Shown one piece after another: positions 58,258-64,000 of a stretch of DNA of 64,000 nucleotides (the first letter of the stretch is position 1; the number at the start of each line of letters is the position of its first letter). The position numbers and the translations under genes are program-made. Source of the DNA: an uncultured Acidimicrobiales bacterium (GTDB taxonomy: Bacteria; Actinomycetota; Acidimicrobiia; Acidimicrobiales; Aldehydirespiratoraceae); contig CAJQPN010000016.1 of assembly GCA_905480195.1 (NCBI GenBank), positions 22,198 through 86,197 on the forward strand. Reading direction: 5' to 3'. The notes under the pieces are model-generated. The model was not told the origin of the DNA, did not search any database, and saw only the letters and a program-made list of their open reading frames with translations.

Positions 58258-58803
58258 CTAGTTGAGCCAGGGTTCTTCCGGGTAGTGCTGCAGCAGTGTG
58301 ATCGGCCCGTGCTGACGTCCGACGACCTCCCACCAGAGTTTGTCGGGTTCTGGATGCAGGATGTCGTGGGCGCTGGCTTCGACGACGAGCCATGCGTCGT
58401 CGTGCAGTTCAGCCTCGAGTTGGCCCGACGACCAGCCGGCATAGCCCCCGAACGCGCGTATGCCTTGCAGGCCGAGAATGTCGGCCGGCTCTGCGTCGAG
58501 GTCGATCGTCCCGATTCGACCGGTAACGGGACTGAATGCTGTCGGCGTCGCCGTGCCGTTTGCCACGGCAAGCGAGATGACCGACGACGGTGACACCGGT
58601 CCGCCGCGATGAACGACGGCTGGGGCGGCAGCGTGCTGGCTCCATTGGTCGAACAATTCGACCATCGGAAGCTCCGACGGGCGTGTCAACACGACCCCGA
58701 GTGCGCCTTCCTGATCGTGCTCGAGCATGAAGATGACCGTGAAGGCGAAGTTCGGATCGGTCATCGTCGGACTCGCGACCAGGAGGCTTCCACGGGTGGT
58801 CAT
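58258..58803 (-). CDS. YqgE/AlgH family protein
   Basis: 181 residues, DUF179. Motifs are RGSLLVASPTMTDPNFAFTV at the start, GALGVVLTRPSELP, VHRGGPVSPSSV and FGGYAGWSSGQLEAEL. The family is widespread and its biochemical role is not settled. ATG at 58803. It is divergent from thiD with 33 bp between start codons. Confidence 0.9.
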   Translation of the reverse strand: MTTRGSLLVASPTMTDPNFAFTVIFMLEHDQEGALGVVLTRPSELPMVELFDQWSQHAAAPAVVHRGGPVSPSSVISLAVANGTATPTAFSPVTGRIGTIDLDAEPADILGLQGIRAFGGYAGWSSGQLEAELHDDAWLVVEASAHDILHPEPDKLWWEVVGRQHGPITLLQHYPEEPWLN

Positions 58804-58836
58804 CGTGCCATCTTCGCGTGTGGGAGCATCGTTTCC

Positions 58837-59664
58837 ATGGCTACTGACCCGCCTGTCGCCCTGACCATCTCTGCTCATGACCCGCTCGGAGGGGCAGGGC
58901 TCGCAGCCGATCTCGCAACGTTCGCTGTGCTCGGGGTGCACGGCACCGTTGCGATCACTGCCTTGACGGCACAGCGATTCGGGTCAGTCGACCGGGTGGA
59001 GCCGACTGCGCTCGATCTCCTTGAGGCGCAGCTCGACGGCGTCGTTGCGAGTCTGCCTCTCGCAGCGGTCAAAGTCGGTCTGCTTGGCTCGGCGCAGGCC
59101 GTGGCCTTGGTCGCCGACCGCATTGCGTCGGGGCAGTTGCCAGCACCTGTTGTCGACCCAGTGCTGGTCGACGGCCGAGGTGATCGCCTGGTGGGTCCTG
59201 ACATTGAGCATGCGTTGCGTGAACGCCTCTTTCCGCTTGCGGCCGTGATTACGCCGAATCTCCGAGAGGTTGCTGTGCTGACCGGATCCGATGTGCGATC
59301 TCCTGAAGATGTGGAGGATGCAGCCGATGGGTTGGCAGCCCTCGGGGCACGCCTCGTGGTCGTGACCGGCGGGGCCGTGCCCGGTGATCTCGCGGTCGAC
59401 GTCGCCGTCGCGGCCGATGGGGTGGTTCGTCGCGTTGAGGCGCCGTGGATCAACAGCCCGCACGTGCGAGGTTCCGGCTGCACGTTCGCGGCGGCGGTCA
59501 CGGCCGGTCTCGCTCTTGGTGACGAGCCGTTGCAGGCGGTTGCTCGCGCAAAGGAGTTCGTTTCGGAGCGGCTCGCTGCCTCGAGGTGGACCGGTATCGA
59601 TGGCGTCGGACCTGTTGCCCATTGGATCGAACCTCAGTCGACGTCTGCCCACGCTTCGCCGTAG
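58837..59664 (+). CDS. thiD: Hydroxymethylpyrimidine (phosphate) kinase ThiD
   Basis: 275 residues, ribokinase-like kinase phosphorylating HMP and HMP-P for thiamine synthesis. The substrate-binding start ALTISAHDPLGGAGLAADL has His where the family usually has SGSDPSGGAG-type residues. VVDPVLV, LITPN-like AVITPNLREVAVLTG and the anion hole segment VRGSGCTFAAAVTAGLALG (Cys included) are intact. No ThiE or ThiM partner is nearby. Its 3' end overlaps the convergent SET gene by 31 bp. Confidence 0.9.
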   Translation: MATDPPVALTISAHDPLGGAGLAADLATFAVLGVHGTVAITALTAQRFGSVDRVEPTALDLLEAQLDGVVASLPLAAVKVGLLGSAQAVALVADRIASGQLPAPVVDPVLVDGRGDRLVGPDIEHALRERLFPLAAVITPNLREVAVLTGSDVRSPEDVEDAADGLAALGARLVVVTGGAVPGDLAVDVAVAADGVVRRVEAPWINSPHVRGSGCTFAAAVTAGLALGDEPLQAVARAKEFVSERLAASRWTGIDGVGPVAHWIEPQSTSAHASP

Positions 59665-59960
59665 TGGAACGTGAGTTCCTCGTCCGGTTCGATGTCACGG
59701 AGTGCGAAGAGCTGCGGCCCGTCGAACTCTACGTTTGGATCGGTGCTGTGGTTGAGCCAGCGGAGCACTCCGTCGCCGTCGATGCCGGAGAACTCGCCGT
59801 CGTCGCCCTCGACCCACAGTACGTAGGTGCCATCGTCGGTTGTCAGTTGCCCGGTGTACTCGCCGATACATTCCCCGGCTGCGATGGGGATGGTCGCAAA
59901 ACATCCTTTGCCGTGAATTGTCGAGGCTCTCGCCTCGATGGGTGTTGCTTCATTGGTCAT
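59634..59960 (-). CDS. Bacterial SET-domain protein
   Basis: 108 residues, essentially a minimal SET domain with little else. HGKGCFATIPIAAGECIGEY matches the N-terminal SET strand, WLNHSTDPNVEF is the NHSxxPN SAM-binding motif (70-76), and ELTFHYG (95-101) supplies the catalytic Tyr. SET proteins are lysine methyltransferases. The I-SET region is very short, and no post-SET cysteines are present. The bacterial target is unknown. It overlaps the DUF1330-like gene upstream by 11 bp. Confidence 0.87.
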   Translation of the reverse strand: MTNEATPIEARASTIHGKGCFATIPIAAGECIGEYTGQLTTDDGTYVLWVEGDDGEFSGIDGDGVLRWLNHSTDPNVEFDGPQLFALRDIEPDEELTFHYGEAWADVD

Positions 59961-60297
59961 GGTGATGAAGTTGGTGAAGCGTGGCAGGCTTGATGGGTTC
60001 GATGCGCTTCCGCCCGTCGGAGATCAGGGAACGAGCTACGGCAGCGTTACCCAGTTCTTCCAATTCAGCGCGTGCCGGATCACGAAGGAAGCTGTCGATG
60101 GCCAGTGCGTTGGGAAAACTCATGACGAGTACTGCGTCGGGATCACTGGAACGCCCGTCGAGCGGATCGATGCGACGGGCCAGATGCGAGCGGTGACGGG
60201 GGAGTAGCGCTACAAGTTCGGCAAGGTACTCCTCGAAGCGATCCGAAGATGTGGCCCAGAGGTACAGCGTGAGTTCGATGCGTGGATCGCCGGACAT
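59950..60297 (-). CDS. DUF1330-like small protein
   Basis: 115 residues with a dimeric alpha/beta-barrel look: LTLYLWATSSDRFEEYLAEL followed by AVLVMSFPNALAIDSFLRDP, which resembles the DUF1330/EthD family. A His-rich tail (TLHQLHHHDQ) ends the protein. The ATG at 60297 has TACGGT 6 nt upstream. Probably co-transcribed with the SET gene. Confidence 0.75.
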   Translation of the reverse strand: MSGDPRIELTLYLWATSSDRFEEYLAELVALLPRHRSHLARRIDPLDGRSSDPDAVLVMSFPNALAIDSFLRDPARAELEELGNAAVARSLISDGRKRIEPIKPATLHQLHHHDQ

Positions 60298-60303
60298 TGC
60301 GTC

Positions 60304-60309
60304 ACCGTA
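60304..60309 (-). promoter_or_regulatory. -10 element TACGGT of the DUF1330-SET operon
   Basis: On the minus strand TACGGT ends 6 nt before the ATG at 60297, implying a leaderless mRNA. Confidence 0.5.
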
Positions 60310-60340
60310 GCGTCGTCTACGCGGGGACTCGGACTGGCCT

Positions 60341-61555
60341 TCAGGCGTCGACGCGTGCGAACACGGCCTTCAGATAGGCACCTTCGGGAAAGCCGACTGG
60401 GTGATCGATGTCATGGCCTGGGCGAGCCACGACGTCGAGACGTCGTCCTGCTCGCTCTGCAGCTGCCTCGATTGTGGCGTCGAAGCGGTTGCGATCGATC
60501 CGACTGGAGCAGCTGGATTGCATCAGCAAGCCTCCAGATTCGACCAGGTCGAGTGCGAGGTGGGTGAGGCGTGTGTAGGCCCGCAGCGCGCCGGGCACGG
60601 CACTGTGTCGAGAAGCGAACGATGGTGGGTCGACGACGACAATGTCGTATCGCTGCCGGTGCGCCACCAGCGCCTCCATCACCTCGAATGCATCGCCGGT
60701 GGAAGTCTCGTGGTCGACGGACGCATTGGCAGCTACGTGTCGCTTCGCAGCCTCCGTCGCGTGCGGTGAAAGGTCGATGGAATGAACGTGGCGGGCCCCA
60801 CCGATCGCGGCCTGCACGCTGAAGCCACCATGGCAACAAAAGACGTCGAGCACCCGAGCGTTGGCCGCATGTGCGGCGACTCGCACGCGGTTTGCTCGCT
60901 GATCGAGGAAGTATCCCGTCTTCTGGCCATCGATTGGATCTGCAGTCATCGCCGCACCGGCCTCGAGGAACGGCGCAGGCATCGGGGGCGCCTCGCCGGC
61001 GATCACCGAACCGTCATGGAAGTGTTCGGGCGCCGAATCCTCCAGACTCCGGGCGAGGCGTAAGACGATGCTTGCCGGCTGCCAACAGGCTTTGACTGCG
61101 TCGACGACAGGCCACAGGTGCGAAAACCAGGCCTCGCTGTAGAGCTTCACCACGACCGTATCGCCGTACCTGTCGATCACGATCCCCGGGAGCCCGTCAT
61201 TCTCTCCATGGACAAGCCGGTAGCCCGTGACGCTGTCATCGTCGAGTAGTGGCTGCCGGATAGTACTGGCTGCGCGAAACCGATCGTTCCAGAAGGCGTC
61301 GTCGATAGCGGCCGGCCGGCCCTGATGAAGGATGCGGATCCGAATTGGCGACGTCGGATCCCAGAGGCCGATGGCCACGAATTTCCGCTTCTCGTCGAAG
61401 ATGACCGCAAGATCCCCGGGTGCACCGTCATGGGAAACCGACACGATCGACGCGTCGAAGACCCAGGGGTGGCCGCGCCGTACGTGTTTGAGCGCGTCCT
61501 TCGTCACACGAACGGCCAGCCGCTTCTCGCTCGGTGGACGGAGTCGTTCGATCAC
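60341..61555 (-). CDS. rlmI: RlmI-like 23S rRNA (cytosine-C5) methyltransferase
   Basis: 404 residues. An N-terminal PUA domain (RRGHPWVFDASIVSV, about 25-39) is followed by a Rossmann SAM domain: GYRLVHGENDGLPGIVIDRY, TGYFLDQRANR, the SAM loop VLDVFCCHGGFS and VVVDPPSFASR. Members methylate C1962 of 23S rRNA; the RlmI assignment is by pattern. GTG at 61555 is preferred to GTG 61579 because TATCCT lies 6 nt before it. Confidence 0.87.
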   Translation of the reverse strand: MIERLRPPSEKRLAVRVTKDALKHVRRGHPWVFDASIVSVSHDGAPGDLAVIFDEKRKFVAIGLWDPTSPIRIRILHQGRPAAIDDAFWNDRFRAASTIRQPLLDDDSVTGYRLVHGENDGLPGIVIDRYGDTVVVKLYSEAWFSHLWPVVDAVKACWQPASIVLRLARSLEDSAPEHFHDGSVIAGEAPPMPAPFLEAGAAMTADPIDGQKTGYFLDQRANRVRVAAHAANARVLDVFCCHGGFSVQAAIGGARHVHSIDLSPHATEAAKRHVAANASVDHETSTGDAFEVMEALVAHRQRYDIVVVDPPSFASRHSAVPGALRAYTRLTHLALDLVESGGLLMQSSCSSRIDRNRFDATIEAAAERAGRRLDVVARPGHDIDHPVGFPEGAYLKAVFARVDA

Positions 61556-61561
61556 GGGATG

Positions 61562-61567
61562 AGGATA
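61562..61567 (-). promoter_or_regulatory. -10 element TATCCT of the RlmI-like gene
   Basis: On the minus strand TATCCT ends 6 nt before GTG 61555 and decides between two candidate starts. Confidence 0.5.
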
Positions 61568-61740
61568 CGGCGAGAACACGGTGTGATCCGCGAGTGAGCA
61601 TGCTCGGGGAGCGACAGCGCTGGTCGCCCGTCGTCGTCATTCCGGGTACGACTTTACATAACGAAGATTTCCGGCGGTTTCTGGCCTTGGAATCCTGCCA
61701 ATGTTGGGCTGAGATGCCACCAGACGGCTAGACCACTGGG

Positions 61741-62682
61741 ATGACCATTCAGATGCCCCCGACCGCTGCTGACATCACAGCCGCCGTGGAACGCTGTCAG
61801 CCGTTGATTCGGCGCACCCCGGTCGTCGATACCGCCGCCGGTGATCTCGGCATGGGGGTCGGTGCTGCGATCAAACTCGAGTCGCTGCAGTATGCGGGCT
61901 CGTTCAAGGCTCGTGGGAGTCTCAACAATGCCTTGGCGTCCGACATCCCTGCCTCGGGCCTCATCGCTGCATCAGGCGGCAACCACGGCATCGCCGTCGC
62001 CAGAACCGCCCGGGTACTCGGGGTTCCCGCCGAAATCTTTGTTCCAAGCGTCTCGGCCAAGGCAAAGGTGCAACGAATTCGGGCGCAGGGCGCCACGGTG
62101 CACGTCACCGGAGCCCTCTACGACGATGCACAAGCGGCGTGCGATGCCCGGGCGGCTGAGTCCGGTGCCCTCAACATTCACCCGTACGACTCGACACACA
62201 CCGTTGCAGGTCAGGCCACGCTAGGCGTCGAACTTGGGGAGCAAGTTCCTGACGTTGACACGGTCGTGGTCGCAGTTGGTGGGGGTGGATTGATTGCCGG
62301 GATACGTCTTGCGCTCCCCCGCGTTCGGATCGTGGCTGTAGAGACGCCGACCTGTAACGCGCTCCATGCCGCACTTGCAGCAGGCGACCGTGTGAGCGTG
62401 TCGCCCGCCGGCGTTGCTGCCGACGCTCTTGGCGCCAAGCAGATCGGTGCCTTGCCGTGGGCTGTGCTCGCCGGAAGGGTAGAGAGCGTCCTCGTGACCG
62501 ACGCAGAGGCACTGAGTGCTCGACAGGCGCTCTGGGACGAACTGCAGCTCGCAGTCGAACCAGCTGCGGCAGTTGCACTGGCTGCGATCCGCTCTGGCGC
62601 GTACATGCCGGTTTCCGGGGAACGGGTGGCTGTCGTCGTCTGCGGCGGCAATGTCGACCCGAGCGACCTTGTCGCCGATTGA
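61741..62682 (+). CDS. PLP-dependent threonine/serine dehydratase
   Basis: 313 residues, fold-type II. The PLP Lys is in YAGSFKARGSLN (about residue 57), the phosphate loop is AVGGGGLIAGIR, and AASGGNHGIA is the substrate loop. There is no C-terminal ACT or regulatory domain, so it is the catabolic/serine-racemase-like short form rather than biosynthetic IlvA. The upstream TAGACC 6 nt before the ATG is a poor -10. Confidence 0.9.
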   Translation: MTIQMPPTAADITAAVERCQPLIRRTPVVDTAAGDLGMGVGAAIKLESLQYAGSFKARGSLNNALASDIPASGLIAASGGNHGIAVARTARVLGVPAEIFVPSVSAKAKVQRIRAQGATVHVTGALYDDAQAACDARAAESGALNIHPYDSTHTVAGQATLGVELGEQVPDVDTVVVAVGGGGLIAGIRLALPRVRIVAVETPTCNALHAALAAGDRVSVSPAGVAADALGAKQIGALPWAVLAGRVESVLVTDAEALSARQALWDELQLAVEPAAAVALAAIRSGAYMPVSGERVAVVVCGGNVDPSDLVAD

Positions 62683-62723
62683 GGATCCAGTCGCCTGACG
62701 TCGGTGTGCAGGTCCCTGGGCGA

Positions 62724-62729
62724 TACTGT
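62724..62729 (+). promoter_or_regulatory. -10 element TACTGT of the RG-rich gene
   Basis: TACTGT is followed by 7 nt and the GTG at 62737, implying a leaderless transcript. Confidence 0.5.
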
Positions 62730-62736
62730 TTTCGCC

Positions 62737-64000
62737 GTGGCACGACGGCTCGACATCGAACTCACCTCCGACCGCGGCGACGGGCACTGGACCTGGCGAG
62801 CGGTAGGCGCAAAGCTGCCCAAGGGCGTGGTTGAGGCAGAGTTGCTTCCGAGCGAGGCGGCCGTAGGTGATGTACTGAAGGTCGAGGCCGAAGCCGACCT
62901 TGACGGTCTTGTGATCAGTGCGGTGTTCTCCCCCAAAGGTCCCCGCAAAGAAACCGCGCGGCTCGAATTGCTCGGTAGCGGTCGCGACGAACCGCTGGTC
63001 ACTCAGGTACTCGCCCCCAAGGGTCGCGGCCGAGGTCGCGACCGAAGCACTGAAGATCGGGGTCGTGGCCGTGGTCGTGGTCGAGACCGCGATGATCAGG
63101 CCCGTGGACGTGATCGCGACGATGGCGGTCGCAGTCGCGGACGCAACGGTCGCGACGGCGAGCGACGAGGCAGCTCCGATCGTCCCCGACGCGAGCGACC
63201 GAAGCCGCCCGCTCGTCCGAAGACACCGCGTCTTCGTCCGGCCCGTAGCCACCGCAACGCTGCACTCAAAGCGTTGCCCAAGGCGCAACAGCAGCTTGCC
63301 GAGGACGTTCTTCGTGGTGGTGTTCCCGGTGTTCGTCAAACCATCGACCGAATGAACGAGATGGCTGCGGCGGAGGGTATGCCGAAGATCAAACGCGAGC
63401 CACTGGTTGCGCTCGCCGAGAAGCTCGCCCCCACCCTCAAAGCCGCAGAGTGGCGAGACCGCGCCGAGGCTGCGGTAGTCGGGATCGAGACAATCGACCT
63501 TCGCGATATTCGAAGTGTGGTCGCCGCTGCCGATGGCGCTGCTCGCGACGAGGAGACTCGCAAGCTTGCCGAGCAGCTGCGTGCCGGTCTCAATGTCCGG
63601 ACCGAGGCTGACCATCAGGCCTGGCGTGACGAGCTTGCACAGAACCTCGCTGAGGGTCGCACAGTCCGGGCCCTTCGCCTGAGTTCGCGCCCACCAAAGG
63701 CCGGCGCGCCTCTTCCGCTCGACATGGCCGAGCGGCTCGCTTCTGCGGCGTCCGAATCTCTCACGAACGAGGTCACCTCAGATCGCTGGGCTCTCGTCGT
63801 GGAGGCCGTGGCGTTCTCTCCGGTCCGGTCACAGGTTACGGCCCAGGGAATCCCGGCGTCTCCGAGCGACGAGCTGTTGAAGTTGATGAAGAAGCTGGCT
63901 GGTCGTGTGCCGCAGCTCGCCACTCTGTTCGGGATTGAGGCTCCCACCCCCCGGTCCCGTGGTCGGAAACGGCCCACTCCCCCGCCGCCGCCTGCGTCGC
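62737..64000 (+). CDS. Arg/Gly/Asp-rich protein, partial (runs off window)
   Basis: At least 421 codons, open to the window end. Residues 1-90 form a compact beta-rich domain beginning ARRLDIELTSDRGDGHWTWR. Residues 95-150 are dominated by GRGRD and RGRDRDD repeats like eukaryotic RGG boxes, followed by a Pro/Arg segment. Residues about 165-400 are predicted helical, with EMAAAEGMPKIKREPLVALAE. RG boxes usually bind RNA or G-rich DNA, so a nucleic-acid role is inferred; no named family is recognised. The GTG at 62737 is supported by TACTGT 7 nt upstream. Confidence 0.8.
   Translation, partial: MARRLDIELTSDRGDGHWTWRAVGAKLPKGVVEAELLPSEAAVGDVLKVEAEADLDGLVISAVFSPKGPRKETARLELLGSGRDEPLVTQVLAPKGRGRGRDRSTEDRGRGRGRGRDRDDQARGRDRDDGGRSRGRNGRDGERRGSSDRPRRERPKPPARPKTPRLRPARSHRNAALKALPKAQQQLAEDVLRGGVPGVRQTIDRMNEMAAAEGMPKIKREPLVALAEKLAPTLKAAEWRDRAEAAVVGIETIDLRDIRSVVAAADGAARDEETRKLAEQLRAGLNVRTEADHQAWRDELAQNLAEGRTVRALRLSSRPPKAGAPLPLDMAERLASAASESLTNEVTSDRWALVVEAVAFSPVRSQVTAQGIPASPSDELLKLMKKLAGRVPQLATLFGIEAPTPRSRGRKRPTPPPPPAS

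Overview
The window looks like a chromosomal segment of a high-GC actinobacterium, most probably class Acidimicrobiia (Ilumatobacter-like relatives). The evidence is a proteasome activator of the Bpa/PafE family, a mycothiol synthase (MshD), actinobacterial DnaA boxes (TTGTCCACA), a DivIVA-type coiled-coil protein, menaquinone genes, and about twenty genes whose start codon lies 5-8 nt after a TAnnnT -10 element, which is the signature of leaderless transcription. A dedicated TrpF exists beside HisA, unlike the bifunctional PriA arrangement of many other actinobacteria. The taxonomic call is inference from gene content. No phage, insertion sequence, CRISPR array, tRNA or rRNA was found.

Layout. 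1-6.2 kb: DivIVA-like protein, a DksA/TraR-like protein with a 27-bp-repeat Lys/Ala tail, RluD, an Rrf2 regulator divergent from a phosphodiesterase, Bpa, and the Sua5-type tRNA t6A enzyme. 6.3-11.8 kb: dnaE, preceded by three phased DnaA-box-like sites, then an uncharacterised protein, a nitroreductase-like protein and another small unknown. 11.8-17.0 kb (minus): a PAS-PAS-GGDEF diguanylate cyclase and an HrpA helicase interrupted by a one-base frameshift. 17.2-28.7 kb (plus): the purine cluster purSL(fusion)-Q-C-E-K-F-D-M-N followed by menA, with mostly 4-base overlaps. purB and purH are not in the window.

28.7-32.0 kb (minus): an overlapping operon mshD-rlmN-membrane protein-menG-VOC protein. 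At 32.2 kb a compact three-hairpin RNA ending in an intrinsic terminator precedes a TVP38-family membrane protein. 33.1-38.2 kb: hisD-C-B-H-A-F in one overlapping run. 38.3-44.3 kb: a GroES-like protein, an amidase (minus), then hisI-trpE-ygfZ, converging on a histidine kinase/response regulator pair. 45.0-49.4 kb: a J-domain membrane protein, a small ABM-fold protein, trpC (apparently with a non-AUG start), trpF, trpB and trpA. hisG, hisE, trpD and trpG are not in the window.

49.4-64 kb is a housekeeping/accessory mixture: a flavin disulfide reductase, a crotonase, PEP carboxylase, an SDR and HAD pair, an enolase-superfamily enzyme with AlkB, YqgE, ThiD, a bacterial SET-domain protein, a DUF1330-like protein, an RlmI-like rRNA methyltransferase, a threonine/serine dehydratase, and an Arg/Gly/Asp-rich protein running off the window end.

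The strongest unexplained signals are the structured RNA at 32201-32300, the DnaA boxes around dnaE, the trpC start that lacks any ATG/GTG/TTG, the hrpA frameshift, the HisI with its Asp metal ligands replaced, and the RG-rich terminal gene. I did not see one clear multi-gene system that I would call wholly new.
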